Notes under the pieces: model-generated
Database searches by the model: none
Told to the model about the DNA's origin: nothing
Seen by the model: only the letters and a program-made list of their open reading frames with translations
In this document: in pieces, positions 24,549-32,721 of the stretch
Numbering within the stretch: position 1 is the stretch's first letter
Layout of the letters: the number at the start of each line of letters is the position of its first letter
Source of the DNA: Glaciihabitans sp. INWT7
GTDB lineage: Bacteria; Actinomycetota; Actinomycetes; Actinomycetales; Microbacteriaceae
Length of the DNA: 64,000 nt
Direction of reading: 5' to 3'
Assembly (NCBI RefSeq): GCF_014217685.1
Contig: NZ_CP043654.1
Coordinates: 84,840-148,839 of the forward strand
Position numbers and translations under genes: made by a program

Positions 24549-26264
24549 CTACTCGCTGGCCGCGGCCGCTCGCTTCGCGGCTTGCTCCTGCACTTTGAGC
24601 TCATGACCGGCAGCAGCAGCGCCGCGAAGACGTGGCTCGTCCCGTTCGGAAGACTCGCCGAACCCTCCGTTGTCGTATCGGGACTTCGGGCGGGGTCCGT
24701 CATCGTCGCTGTCGAGGCGCGGAGCGAACTTGTCGATCTGCGCCGAAGTCGGGGACGGACGGGAGGTCGTCGGGATGTGGAGTTCGGACAACGCCTCCTT
24801 GTAGGCCGCGGTGGTCGCGAAGTAGGCCTTGTAGATGAACGGTTCGGAACCTTCGAGCTCAGCAGCACCGGTGCCTTTCGCTACCTTGGCGTCGGCGCGG
24901 ATGTTCGACGGCACGTTCGGGACTGCGGTCTCGTCGTTGAACGACTGGGTGCGCTGCGATTTTGACGGGTTCTGGCCTTGAAGAATCTTGTGGCCGATCT
25001 TTCCCTTCAAGCTCGGGCCGATGCCCGTGTTGTTGTTGGTGATCTGAGTGGAGAGCACCATGCGCATGCCGACGAAGCGCTGCTGGCTGATGATTTTCGT
25101 GATGTAGGAGCTGAGGGCCGCCTTCAACAGGTTCTCCTCAGCGACCTCCATCGCCAGCGGGTGGTCCTTCGGGATCCCCGCGGGGATCTTGTCCGCAACC
25201 AGGAGGCCGGATACCTCGTCGACGATGATGAGGACCGGCTTGAACTGCTGCCCCGCGGGCATGTCAAGCCAGTTGGTGTGCCCCGAGGCGCCGAGCACCT
25301 CAGCGCGGCGCTGCCCCTCTTCGTACACGAGGGCGAGCGCGGTGACCGCGCCGGCGAGGCTGTCGCAACCCCAGCCGGAGTCCCGAACGAAAGGCTTCAC
25401 CCAGTTGAAGTCGACCGCCTTCTCTGGCAGGTCGCAGACCACCAGCTCGGAACCGGAAGCGAGCGCACCAGCAATCAGAGCATTCAGCGTGACGGACTTT
25501 CCGGCACCAGGGGTACCTGCCACCATGGCGAAGGCCTGAGACACCCAGTCGATCGAAGCCACCGCGCCGGTCGCCTGTCCGGGCGCGGGGAGTTTCATCC
25601 CAAATGGGAGCAGGTCTCGAGGGGTCTTCCGAAGGCCTGCAAGAGGATAGCCGATTGCGGAAGGGAAGGTCGGCGGGTCGCTGGGGATGATGGAAGCGGT
25701 GAGCTTCTGTGGGTTCGTCTGGATGTACCAACCTTCGCGGCCGATGTCCGTCTCCACGGTCGCCTGCAGCTTCTCGTCATGCTTCGACGAAGAGTATTTG
25801 TTGCCGGGCAACTCAATGTCGAAGCCGCCGTCGCTTCGAGTCTTGATCTGAACTTCCCACGGCTTCACACCGAGAACCTGAGCAATAGCGCCCCGAGCAC
25901 GGACGGTGCTGTCAGCCATTCGCTGCAGGCTCGCAACACCGAGAAAGGGTTCGAACCTGGTCAAGCGGTAGCCAGGGTAGTCGGACTCCAGCTTCGCCGC
26001 GATCTTGTCTCCGTCGGCTGGTTTCGTGTCCCGCCTCAGGCCGATGTCTTTCGTGTCCGCGTTGGTTCCGACGTCGACCATCTCGGTGATCGTTGTCTGC
26101 CGTGATGCCGTGACGCTGTTGTCGCCGGTGTTCATGTGCTCGACGACCCAGCCTTCGCCGAGAGTATCCACGACCCACTTCTCGAGAATCTTGGCGTGCT
26201 TCGCGCCGTCGAAGTTCGCCGGGAGCTTCAGTGTGTGGGTTTCAATCTTCTTCGCCATATCCAT
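24549..26264 (-). CDS. FtsK/SpoIIIE-like DNA-translocase ATPase
   Basis: 571 aa from the ATG at 26264, just after a short leader element. Residues 1-190 form an alpha/beta region without membrane segments; Walker A is MVAGTPGAGKSVTLNALIAG (~residue 250), Walker B is KPVLIIVDEVSGLLV (~348), and the sensor stretch is MRMVLSTQITNNNTGIG. Such ATPases pump DNA or proteins; in actinobacterial plasmids FtsK-like TraB and TcpA proteins drive conjugation. A membrane anchor is missing, so it may work with the larger FtsK-like protein of this window. The C-terminal ~70 residues are charged and disordered. Confidence 0.85.
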   Translation of the reverse strand: MDMAKKIETHTLKLPANFDGAKHAKILEKWVVDTLGEGWVVEHMNTGDNSVTASRQTTITEMVDVGTNADTKDIGLRRDTKPADGDKIAAKLESDYPGYRLTRFEPFLGVASLQRMADSTVRARGAIAQVLGVKPWEVQIKTRSDGGFDIELPGNKYSSSKHDEKLQATVETDIGREGWYIQTNPQKLTASIIPSDPPTFPSAIGYPLAGLRKTPRDLLPFGMKLPAPGQATGAVASIDWVSQAFAMVAGTPGAGKSVTLNALIAGALASGSELVVCDLPEKAVDFNWVKPFVRDSGWGCDSLAGAVTALALVYEEGQRRAEVLGASGHTNWLDMPAGQQFKPVLIIVDEVSGLLVADKIPAGIPKDHPLAMEVAEENLLKAALSSYITKIISQQRFVGMRMVLSTQITNNNTGIGPSLKGKIGHKILQGQNPSKSQRTQSFNDETAVPNVPSNIRADAKVAKGTGAAELEGSEPFIYKAYFATTAAYKEALSELHIPTTSRPSPTSAQIDKFAPRLDSDDDGPRPKSRYDNGGFGESSERDEPRLRGAAAAGHELKVQEQAAKRAAAASE

Positions 26265-26276
26265 GAGACATGCGGC
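26242..26276 (-). promoter_or_regulatory. Short leader element with 9-codon ORF overlapping FtsK start
   Basis: GCCGCATGTCT at 26266-26276; ATG TCT CAT GGA ... TGA (peptide MSHGYGEED) runs out of frame across the ATG of the translocase gene, which begins seven bases into it. Confidence 0.55.
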
Positions 26277-26291
26277 GAGAGCACGAAAATG

Positions 26292-26318
26292 CGGGCCCGG
26301 GAAGTTCCCGGGCCCGCA
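26292..26318 (-). terminator. Strong GC-rich hairpin terminator
   Basis: GCGGGCCCGGGAA pairs with TTCCCGGGCCCGC, a 13-bp perfect palindrome, ten bases after the stop of the 294-aa tagged gene and just before the next leader element. Confidence 0.72.
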
Positions 26319-26326
26319 CTGATCGT

Positions 26327-27211
26327 TTACTTGCCGAGGGCCTGCCGGTAGCCGGCCGCGCGATCGGAGGGGAGGTGCCACGACTGGTTGAACGTGAGGG
26401 AGTTCGGGGCGAAGTCGCGAAGCCGTCCGGACTTCCGCTCGAGCTCCTTCATGTAGAAGCTTCCCGTCTCCGAAGTCAGCAGACCCGCGTCGTCAGGGGC
26501 CCAGAAGTAGCCGTTGACGATGTCGCTGTCCGACTGGACATCGGTGGCGAAGAACATGCACCCGGGCTCGCGACCGTTGCCGAAGTCTGGCCCGTCGATG
26601 AGGTACGCGGCCGCGATCGTGTCGACGGGTCCTGCTTCATCGTCGTACTCCGGGATCCCGTCGAACGTCGCGGGCACGGTGACGGGAACGACGGCCGCCT
26701 TCGACTGGAAATCGGCTGCCAGCTGGTCCTGCTTGCCGTAGCCCGAGACGGCTCCGAGGAGCTTCAGCTTCTCGGTCGGGTAGTAGCGGGTCTTCGATCC
26801 CTTGAGGAAGAGGACGGTCTTCCCGCCAACGACACTGGCGGTTCCCTCGATCGCTTCGACCTGGTTGATGCGGTCGACCAGAACGGTCACCTTGCCGTTT
26901 TCCGAGGCGATGGTGTCGAGGACCCGTCGCGCGTCGTCCTTCTCGTCTTCCGTGTACAGCCGGATGGCCGCCCCGATGCGGGTGTTCACGTGCGGTGCCC
27001 CGCCGACGTGGATGATCATCCTCTCGCCGGGGACGATCGAAGGGTAGGTCTGCTCCGAGTGGATGTTGTGGTGGCCGTTCTTGTAGCCCTTCCGGGCGAC
27101 GAAGACGTCCTCGGCGGACGCGGCGGTGAGTTCCGCTTCCGGTGCCGACTGGGGCTTGTCGGTGAAAGTGCCGTCGGCGATGCGTGGGTGAAGGAGATTG
27201 TCGGTGGTCAT
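26327..27211 (-). CDS. HPR-tag family protein (294 aa)
   Basis: 294 aa from the ATG at 27211, not the earlier in-frame start, because the tag LLHPRIADGTFTDKPQSAPE then sits at residues 6-25 as in its relatives and the long element lies seven bases upstream. The body (residues 35-294) has beta-rich portions (RMIIHVGGAPHVNTRIGAAI, GKVTVLVDRINQVEAIEG), a helical segment around residues 160-190 and no recognised family. The N-terminal half could be a fold of its own; cytoplasmic by composition. Confidence 0.67.
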   Translation of the reverse strand: MTTDNLLHPRIADGTFTDKPQSAPEAELTAASAEDVFVARKGYKNGHHNIHSEQTYPSIVPGERMIIHVGGAPHVNTRIGAAIRLYTEDEKDDARRVLDTIASENGKVTVLVDRINQVEAIEGTASVVGGKTVLFLKGSKTRYYPTEKLKLLGAVSGYGKQDQLAADFQSKAAVVPVTVPATFDGIPEYDDEAGPVDTIAAAYLIDGPDFGNGREPGCMFFATDVQSDSDIVNGYFWAPDDAGLLTSETGSFYMKELERKSGRLRDFAPNSLTFNQSWHLPSDRAAGYRQALGK

Positions 27212-27230
27212 GCAGACATAGGTGTGTGGC
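27209..27230 (-). promoter_or_regulatory. Long leader element with 3-codon ORF (MSA-stop)
   Basis: GCCACACACCTA at 27219-27230 runs into TGTCTGC. Here the long and short motifs merge: ATG TCT GCA TGA (27209-27220) overlaps the gene ATG. Confidence 0.6.
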
Positions 27231-27249
27231 TCTGCGGGGCCACGGTACT

Positions 27250-27303
27250 TCGAATGAGGAACTGCCCCTGCCAGCATTCGAACGGGGACTGTTCCTCATT
27301 CGA
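27250..27303 (-). terminator. Long stem-loop terminator
   Basis: GAATGAGGAACAGTCCCC and GGGGCAGTTCCTCATTC form a 17-18 bp stem with one mismatch region around a 15-nt loop, 45 bp after the stop of the BspA-type pilin gene. Confidence 0.68.
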
Positions 27304-27348
27304 TAGATTGAACGGAGGTGGAGAATCTGGGCACCACCTCCGCCCGCC

Positions 27349-28824
27349 CTAGTGCCAGCCGCTGATGTCCTGGTTGAAGGCGTAAGCCCCTTGGAACATG
27401 CCCGTCCGGGTCGGACTCTGTGCGATGCTGAAATCCAGCGGCTGGTTGAATACGACCGCGTTGTAGAACATGTAGTCCATGATCTTCACGTTCTTTGTGT
27501 CGAAGTTCACCGGCTGGTTGAAGGCCGGTGCGTTCGCGAACATGGACCGCAGGGTGGTGACGCTGCTCGTGTCGAAGTTCACCGGCTGGTTGAAGGCCGA
27601 GTCGTTGAAGAACATGCTGGACATGTCGACTACGTTCTTCGTGCTCGTGAACGTCAGCGGCGAATTGAATGCCTTGGCGGACTCGAACATGCTTCCCATC
27701 TTCGTTGCCTTGCTGGTGTTCAGAGAAACGGGCTGGTTGAATATGGTGTCCCCGTAGAACATGCCCGACATGTCTGTGACATTCCCGGTGAAGAACTTCA
27801 CCGGCGTGTTGAACTCGGGGTTCGAACCGAACGCGTTGTTCATCGACGTGATTGTGGATGGAACTTCACGGACCACCCCAATGTTCTGCGCTCGAGTGAA
27901 CCCGTTGTCCAGGTACTGGGTCTGAGTCTCCCCCCAAACAGGCACGCCGGTGATGCAGATGGCTGACCAGTTGTAGTCCCAGTCACCCCAGGACTGGAAA
28001 GTTCCGCTGATGGTTATCGTCTTCGGACCCGGCGTGTCAGTGTATGCGTGGCTTGCGTACTCTGTCGCTGTGGAAGAGGTGCCATCACCCCAGTTGATGG
28101 TGGCGTTCATGTCTCCACGGAGCGGGAGAACGATGGTGTCACAAGTCTCGGAAAGCCCTTGGAAGTCAGTTGTGTTGCGGTTGACGATTGACGTATCCCA
28201 CGTGCTGACCATGCGCGCAGCGGTGGTGTGAGGGGCTCCGTCCGCGGTGAGGTCCGCTACAGTTCCGCCGTCATTTCCGGTAGCTGGAAGTGCTCCGCCG
28301 CCCTGGTTCCCGCCGCTGATCGGCAGGAGACCGACCTGCGTGCGAATGTCGGTCGTGCACCCAAGCGTGGCGTCCGAGATGCTGGCATCCCAGGGGAGCG
28401 CCTCCGCCTGCGAGTCGGTCGAATAGTAGTCCGCTCCGGTGGCTGACCGGGACACTGCGACGAAGCAGTTGAAGGCGCTGTCTGTTGCCACCGCGAGAGC
28501 GTCGGAATGGGGAAGGAGCTTCGCCGCGGTCAGTTCCGTTGCCGTCATGAACCCCTTGTGCGGGACCGCATCAGAACCCTTCACATACGCGACGGACTGG
28601 GCCGTCTTGACGGAGCTGAGAACCGATTTTGCTGCTTCGTTCTGCGACCACGGGATGACCGCGAAGACGGCGACGGCGATGACTCCGCCGATGATGCCGA
28701 TGACGAGAACACCGACCATGATGCTGGCCAAGTCGATCGCGCCGGAAGCGGATCGAAGAGCCTGCCGGAAATCGGCAAGTCGCGGGCGACGGTGCCGGCG
28801 AACAGTGGGGAGGGAGCGACTCAC
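27349..28824 (-). CDS. Pilin with BspA/DUF285 repeat domain
   Basis: 491 aa from a GTG that overlaps the stop of a four-codon ORF. Residues ~28-60 (SGAIDLASIMVGVLVIGIIG, then GVIAVAVFAVIPWSQNEAAK) are the pilin-type helix shared with two other proteins of the window; the ~120-residue head (FVAVSRSATGADYYST) is also shared. Residues ~220-320 form a PKD-like beta domain (INWGDGTSSTATEYASHAYT). The C-terminus has about six 24-25-residue repeats of FNQPVNFDTSSVTTLRSMFA type, the DUF285/BspA family found in surface adhesins of many parasites and gut bacteria. Probably a pilus-tip adhesin. Confidence 0.82.
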   Translation of the reverse strand: MSRSLPTVRRHRRPRLADFRQALRSASGAIDLASIMVGVLVIGIIGGVIAVAVFAVIPWSQNEAAKSVLSSVKTAQSVAYVKGSDAVPHKGFMTATELTAAKLLPHSDALAVATDSAFNCFVAVSRSATGADYYSTDSQAEALPWDASISDATLGCTTDIRTQVGLLPISGGNQGGGALPATGNDGGTVADLTADGAPHTTAARMVSTWDTSIVNRNTTDFQGLSETCDTIVLPLRGDMNATINWGDGTSSTATEYASHAYTDTPGPKTITISGTFQSWGDWDYNWSAICITGVPVWGETQTQYLDNGFTRAQNIGVVREVPSTITSMNNAFGSNPEFNTPVKFFTGNVTDMSGMFYGDTIFNQPVSLNTSKATKMGSMFESAKAFNSPLTFTSTKNVVDMSSMFFNDSAFNQPVNFDTSSVTTLRSMFANAPAFNQPVNFDTKNVKIMDYMFYNAVVFNQPLDFSIAQSPTRTGMFQGAYAFNQDISGWH

Positions 28825-28835
28825 GGGAAGTCCAT
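28821..28835 (-). promoter_or_regulatory. 4-codon ORF overlapping start codon (MDFP-stop)
   Basis: ATG GAC TTC CCG TGA; the TGA overlaps the GTG of the BspA-type pilin (GTGA). No GCCGCATG element is present here; the geometry is the same as at 38012. Confidence 0.5.
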
Positions 28836-28920
28836 TCGTTCAAGAGGAAAGAGCGCCAGGTAACGCTTCACCACATAGAGGGAAGGTGCCGCGCAAAAAC
28901 TGCGAAGTGAGCTCAGGCGG

Positions 28921-29493
28921 CTAAACGTTCCAGTGGTAGTGCCCGCCGGCGTCTGGACCGTTCTTCCCGCAGACGTACGTCTTGCCAGCATCACCCAGCT
29001 CGGTTTGACCGAGGCTTTGGCATACGCGACCAGGCTGCACTGTCGGCGGCGGCGGCGGCGAGACCACGGGCGCGGCAGGGTCGCCGGCTGGACTGCCTGG
29101 CGGTGATTCGTGACTGAAAGGATCCGCCGGGACGCTTCTCGCCAACGCGACGCTGGCCTTGTCGGACTCGCTGATGATCCCAAGCACGGCGATCGATATC
29201 ACCACCGTGCTGACGAAAGACAGGAGCAGGAACGCCACCAACGCCTGGAAGACACCGGCCATCCGGCGCATCTCCGCGCGCTGATTGTCGGCTCGCCGAC
29301 GAATCGTTACCCGAACCGGGATCCAGATTTCGTAGTAAGCCCGAGCAGCGTTCGGATCAGCATAGAGACGTTGGGCGTGGAGTTGCTCAAGCTGCATGCC
29401 GAGGATGTCGCGGCGCGACTGGTAGAGGAGCGCGACACTGAATTCGCTGTACGTCGGCTTCGGCGGAGGCGGCTCGCGTGCGGTGCGCCCCAT
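28921..29493 (-). CDS. Single-pass membrane protein
   Basis: 190 aa. A Pro-rich N-terminus, a charged helix (residues ~30-75), one membrane segment (VFQALVAFLLLSFVSTVVIS, ~82-105), then an external Pro-rich linker (PAAPVVSPPPPPTVQP) and a small C-terminal region with two Cys (RVCQSLGQ, YVCGKNG) ending in His/Tyr. No family recognised. It has a short leader element about 60 nt upstream. It may belong to the surface apparatus. Confidence 0.6.
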   Translation of the reverse strand: MGRTAREPPPPKPTYSEFSVALLYQSRRDILGMQLEQLHAQRLYADPNAARAYYEIWIPVRVTIRRRADNQRAEMRRMAGVFQALVAFLLLSFVSTVVISIAVLGIISESDKASVALARSVPADPFSHESPPGSPAGDPAAPVVSPPPPPTVQPGRVCQSLGQTELGDAGKTYVCGKNGPDAGGHYHWNV

Positions 29494-29549
29494 GGTGTCT
29501 TTTCGGCTCCGTCAATGTCGTGGACAGCCGCAACGACCGTCAGACAGTT

Positions 29550-29560
29550 AGACATGCGGC
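29550..29560 (-). promoter_or_regulatory. Short leader element GCCGCATGTCT
   Basis: Upstream of the 190-aa membrane protein gene (ATG 57 nt downstream). The internal ATG opens a longer frame (MSNCLTVV...) overlapping the gene out of frame, so no short stop here. Confidence 0.48.
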
Positions 29561-29614
29561 GGAAAATGCCGTCGGGCCAGGCAAAGCCGCACAGAGCCCT
29601 GCAGCGCTGGGCTT

Positions 29615-29809
29615 TTATCGTCGGTTGGGGTCGTTCTCCTGTGGGTGGCGGTTCTGGACATTGCGCAAGTTGCCTAGTGCGTTCAAAATGACAACAACGA
29701 TCGTAAGCACGCTGAACGGCCAGGTGCTGTAGTGCCAAATGAAGTGGCCGATCAACCCGAGGCCAGCTACGGCCAGGATCGCCCAGGACAGCCGCTGCGT
29801 CACCTTCAT
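29615..29809 (-). CDS. Small membrane protein (64 aa)
   Basis: 64 aa starting MKVTQRLSW, chosen because GGAGGA lies six bases upstream of this ATG; the longer frame begins inside the RNA ligase gene. Two membrane segments: LSWAILAVAGLGLIGHFIW and WPFSVLTIVVVILNALGNL, with a short charged tail. It follows the RNA ligase by 26 bp and is probably in the same transcript. Function unknown. Confidence 0.6.
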   Translation of the reverse strand: MKVTQRLSWAILAVAGLGLIGHFIWHYSTWPFSVLTIVVVILNALGNLRNVQNRHPQENDPNRR

Positions 29810-29835
29810 TTGTCTCCTCCCCGTCATCGGACCTC

Positions 29836-30882
29836 TCAGCTGTCCTGGTGCTTCGCGAGGTACTTGCGGGAGATGACCTTCGCCGACGCCCGCTGGCGGT
29901 ACCCGTCGACTTCGATGGTCGTGTCGGTCATGTTCCGCCACACCACACCTTCGGCAGCGCGTTCCGGGTTGACCAGCGACCGGAGCCCGTCGACCTGATC
30001 GACAGCTGCTTCGACGGTCGCGGGGAGAACCAGGTCGTAGATCGGGACCGCGATGGCGAGCAGCTCAGCCGGCCATTCGCTGCGCGGGAGCTCTGCGCCG
30101 TCGACGAATACGGTGAACGCGCGGAACTGGACGGACTTCTGGCCGAGCCGGTTCGAAGGAAGCGACGGGCCAAACAGCTCACCCTGCACGGCTGCCGATT
30201 CGCCGAGAGTGCGGAGAATTTCGTGGAGGCCGAGCTGCCGAGCGGTCGCCCACAGTAGGTTGTCGCTCTCCTGCAGATCGTAGTTCCGCTGCGCGACACC
30301 GAAGTCCTCCCTGAGTGTCCAGGCCGTCATCGAAATTCCGTCGATCTTTTCCGTTGCCACCCAGTTGCCGGGCGTGCCGATGATCGCTCCGTTGTTCTGG
30401 ATGCGCTCCTCGTCAGTCTTCGGGATCCATGCCGGGAACACGCCGCGGACGTTGCCGGCAAGCTCTGCCGGGATCGGCGGGTCCCACTTCACGATGCCGA
30501 GGTCGCGGGTGACGTCGGAGCCGATGAAAGCATCGGTGAACTCCGGGAACTCGGCGAGTCCGAGGGCGAGACCCTGCGAGTACTGCCCGCGAAGCTTCGC
30601 GGTCTTCAGAACATGACCGGTGTTGCCTTCCGGGTCGGTGCGGACACCGCGCGGTGCGAGGAAATCAAACCTTGGGTCGGCGGTCGGGATGAGAGAGTCG
30701 ATCTCCACGTACAAGCACAGGTCGCCGGCGACGAAATCGCCACTTTTTACGACCACGTCCCACCCGCGGACCCGCGCGCAGACGATCGCGTCAGCGTCGG
30801 GGATGTCACGGATCGATTCGATCCGTTCAATGGTCGCGAGGCGGCGGATGGTTTCGGTTCGTGCCGGAAGCGTGAGAGTCAT
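29836..30882 (-). CDS. RNA ligase (DRB0094/Rnl5-like)
   Basis: 348 aa from ATG 30882. Residues 10-105 resemble the OB-like N-terminal domain of this family (ATIERIESIRDIPDADAIVC, RVRGWDVVVKSGDFVAGDLC, VEIDSLIP). The nucleotidyltransferase motif I is ATEKIDGIS with Lys ~179 as the AMP-accepting residue; EGVVWRN and SAKVISRKYL fit motifs IV and V. The enzyme seals RNA ends with ATP; plasmid and phage copies repair tRNAs cut by host defence. Coupled to a four-codon ORF by ATGA. Confidence 0.8.
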   Translation of the reverse strand: MTLTLPARTETIRRLATIERIESIRDIPDADAIVCARVRGWDVVVKSGDFVAGDLCLYVEIDSLIPTADPRFDFLAPRGVRTDPEGNTGHVLKTAKLRGQYSQGLALGLAEFPEFTDAFIGSDVTRDLGIVKWDPPIPAELAGNVRGVFPAWIPKTDEERIQNNGAIIGTPGNWVATEKIDGISMTAWTLREDFGVAQRNYDLQESDNLLWATARQLGLHEILRTLGESAAVQGELFGPSLPSNRLGQKSVQFRAFTVFVDGAELPRSEWPAELLAIAVPIYDLVLPATVEAAVDQVDGLRSLVNPERAAEGVVWRNMTDTTIEVDGYRQRASAKVISRKYLAKHQDS

Positions 30883-30900
30883 ACCAACGGCATGCGCGGC
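30879..30900 (-). promoter_or_regulatory. Short leader variant with overlapping 4-codon ORF (MPLV-stop)
   Basis: GCCGCGCATG at 30891-30900; ATG CCG TTG GTA TGA (30879-30893) overlaps the RNA ligase ATG. No Shine-Dalgarno for the ligase is seen. Confidence 0.55.
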
Positions 30901-30905
30901 GAAGC

Positions 30906-31022
30906 TCAACCGGTGACGCGCGCAGCGCTGGCCACGGCGCCCGCCTGCATGCTCGCGACCGCGGCCGCATTCGCGTCAGCGATGGTGATGTTGCGGCCGC
31001 AGTTACAGGTTCCGTCGCACAT
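30906..31022 (-). CDS. Small Cys-rich protein (38 aa)
   Basis: MCDGTCNCGRNITIADANAA followed by an Ala/Val-rich stretch, 38 aa. GGAAGG lies six bases upstream of the ATG and the frame ends just before the RNA ligase leader. The C-x3-C-x-C cluster in the first eight residues could hold a metal or be lipidated or modified. It is short and unmatched, but the ribosome-binding site and placement between a tagged gene and the ligase support it. Confidence 0.5.
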   Translation of the reverse strand: MCDGTCNCGRNITIADANAAAVASMQAGAVASAARVTG

Positions 31023-31078
31023 GGTTCAGCCTTCCGATCGTTGAACCGGGCAGCAGCTGCAGCCCGGCGCCAGGTGAA

Positions 31079-31891
31079 TTACAGGGCGATGGTGATGTCG
31101 ACGCCGGGGCTCTTACCGAGCCGTTCCGAACCGATGCCCCAGTCGAGCGAGACGACGTACGCGTCGAGCTTCGATTCGAAGTCGGCAGGGAACCCGGCCG
31201 CGCCGCGCTCCCACACCGGGGCGCCGTCAGCGGAAACGATCTGGTTGACGGCCAGTCGACCGTTCACCATGTCACGTTCGACAAGCGCTGCCGTTCCGTT
31301 GCCGACGTAGTGGCGGACGTGCTGGCTGAGGCCTTCGAGCGCGAGCGCATTCTTGCGTTCCACCATCTCGTTCATCGCTTCGGCGACTGCGCTGATCTCC
31401 CGGTCGATAGCCCAGGTTGAGCGACCCTCGTCAGCTGCAGTCCGGAGGGTGAATCGCTCGCGACCTTCCTCGTTCACCACCCGTTCGAGTTCGGTGTTGC
31501 GGGCATCCTCGGAACCGTTGAACTCATCGCCGATAACGTCGAGGTAGTCCCGAATGTCGTCGTAGCCGTACTGGTCGATCGGGATCTCATTCCCGTCCTC
31601 ATCCAGAAGCCGGACGAAGTCGAGCGAGGAAGCGTCGATGTCGTCGAAGATCTCGAACTCAGCGGTCGCGGCGTTCGGTGCAGCGTTACGGATCGCTTCC
31701 TTCATCGCTGAGACACCAGCATCCAGAACATTCCTCCCCGCATCCCAGTAGGCGGAGCGAGCCTTCTCCCACGCCGCGTTGGCCGGAGTGGGATCCGCGG
31801 CAGTCAGAGCCACCTGAGGTGCGCTCTGCGGCTTGTCGACGAAGACGCCGGAGCTGGCGCGCGGGTGGGCGATGGAGTCGAAGTCAGTCAT
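31079..31891 (-). CDS. HPR-tag family protein (270 aa)
   Basis: 270 aa, tag IAHPRASSGVFVDKPQSAPQ at residues 6-25. Residues 35-90 are helical (AWEKARSAYWDAGRNVLDAG); residues ~95-200 include a charged coil and REISAVAEAMNEMVERKNAL; the C-terminus is beta-rich (NQIVSADGAPVWERGAAGFP, KLDAYVVSLDWGIG). No known domain. Start fixed by the long element six bases upstream of the ATG. Terminator and the 38-aa gene follow. Confidence 0.67.
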   Translation of the reverse strand: MTDFDSIAHPRASSGVFVDKPQSAPQVALTAADPTPANAAWEKARSAYWDAGRNVLDAGVSAMKEAIRNAAPNAATAEFEIFDDIDASSLDFVRLLDEDGNEIPIDQYGYDDIRDYLDVIGDEFNGSEDARNTELERVVNEEGRERFTLRTAADEGRSTWAIDREISAVAEAMNEMVERKNALALEGLSQHVRHYVGNGTAALVERDMVNGRLAVNQIVSADGAPVWERGAAGFPADFESKLDAYVVSLDWGIGSERLGKSPGVDITIAL

Positions 31892-31897
31892 GGGAAC

Positions 31898-31909
31898 TAC
31901 GTGTGCGGC
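31898..31909 (-). promoter_or_regulatory. Long leader element GCCGCACACGTA
   Basis: Six bases before the ATG of the 270-aa tagged gene; 30 bp after the stop of the 182-aa gene. Confidence 0.62.
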
Positions 31910-31939
31910 TTCTCCCGGGCCGGACGACAGTGACGACGC

Positions 31940-32488
31940 TCACCTCGCCGTCAGATCGACTTCCTCGATCGCCGCCAACGCCACCCGAAGAGCTGCGGGA
32001 ACTGTGCTGCTGGCCATCTGCATGTCGCCGCTTTCCAACCGGCCGATCCGGATATACCCGATCGGTCCGCCGGCCGCCTCGAACTGCAGAGATGTGATCT
32101 CAGCAAAGGGCGCGCACCCGGCGAACACCAGCGCCTCCCCATGCAGCCACTCAGCGACCGCCACATTGAACGGGTCCGTCGTCGCACGCAACGCCCGAGC
32201 GCCCGCACGAAGAATCACCAGCGTCTCAGCGTCCGTGAACCCGGTCGGCCCCAGCGGCAAACACTGCGCCGGCACACCCGAGAACGGGTCGATGATCTCC
32301 TCAGGGATCGTCACCCCCTGGGCGAGCAGAGCCTCGACGACATCATCAGCGACGACCGACAGGTTGATCGGACTGTCCTCGCTTTCAGCGTCTACGCCGA
32401 CACGCTCGAGCGAACGGCCGATCGTCGCATAGGCGATGTTCTTCGCGGCGGAAACCTCAGCGGGTTCGAAATCTGCGTCGTCAGTCAT
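31940..32488 (-). CDS. Hypothetical acidic protein
   Basis: 182 aa, ATG with GGAG ten bases upstream. Acidic N-terminus (MTDDADFEPAEVSAAKNIAY), then a helical region VVADDVVEALLAQGVTIPEE and a C-terminal helix ALRVALAAIEEVDL. No membrane segments or recognised family. It begins about 60 nt after a short leader element carrying a four-codon ORF. Confidence 0.58.
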   Translation of the reverse strand: MTDDADFEPAEVSAAKNIAYATIGRSLERVGVDAESEDSPINLSVVADDVVEALLAQGVTIPEEIIDPFSGVPAQCLPLGPTGFTDAETLVILRAGARALRATTDPFNVAVAEWLHGEALVFAGCAPFAEITSLQFEAAGGPIGYIRIGRLESGDMQMASSTVPAALRVALAAIEEVDLTAR

Positions 32489-32545
32489 GGGCGTCTCCGT
32501 CGGTCTGAAATCAGGTGTCGAGGAAGCTCCGGCATGCAGGCGACC

Positions 32546-32565
32546 TCACGAAAGAGACATGCGGC
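32546..32565 (-). promoter_or_regulatory. Short leader element with 4-codon ORF (MSLS-stop)
   Basis: GCCGCATGTCT at 32555-32565; ATG TCT CTT TCG TGA spans 32546-32560, 58 nt before the ATG of the 182-aa gene. Confidence 0.6.
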
Positions 32566-32617
32566 GGGAGAGCCCCGCCCTCCGGCACTGATGCGAACAG
32601 CGAGTACACGAAAAGCG

Positions 32618-32662
32618 CAATAAATTTGGTCTTACGGCCCTTAAGACCAGTTTTATTGCGCA
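32618..32662 (-). terminator. Long AT-rich hairpin terminator
   Basis: CGCAATAAA...GGTCTTA and TAAGACC...TTTATTGCG pair over about 17 bp with small bulges. Lies 60-100 bp past the stop of the 275-aa tagged gene. A second hairpin, AACTGTCGCA/TGCGACAGTT, lies at 32689-32713, closer to the stop. Confidence 0.7.
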
Positions 32663-32688
32663 CCGGCCGACGAAGACGCACGAAAAAC

Positions 32689-32713
32689 GAACTGTCGCAC
32701 AATCTGCGACAGT
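32689..32713 (-). terminator. Hairpin after tagged gene
   Basis: AACTGTCGCA and TGCGACAGTT form a 10-bp stem with a five-base loop, nine bases after the stop of the 275-aa gene. Confidence 0.6.
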
Positions 32714-32721
32714 TCACATCC

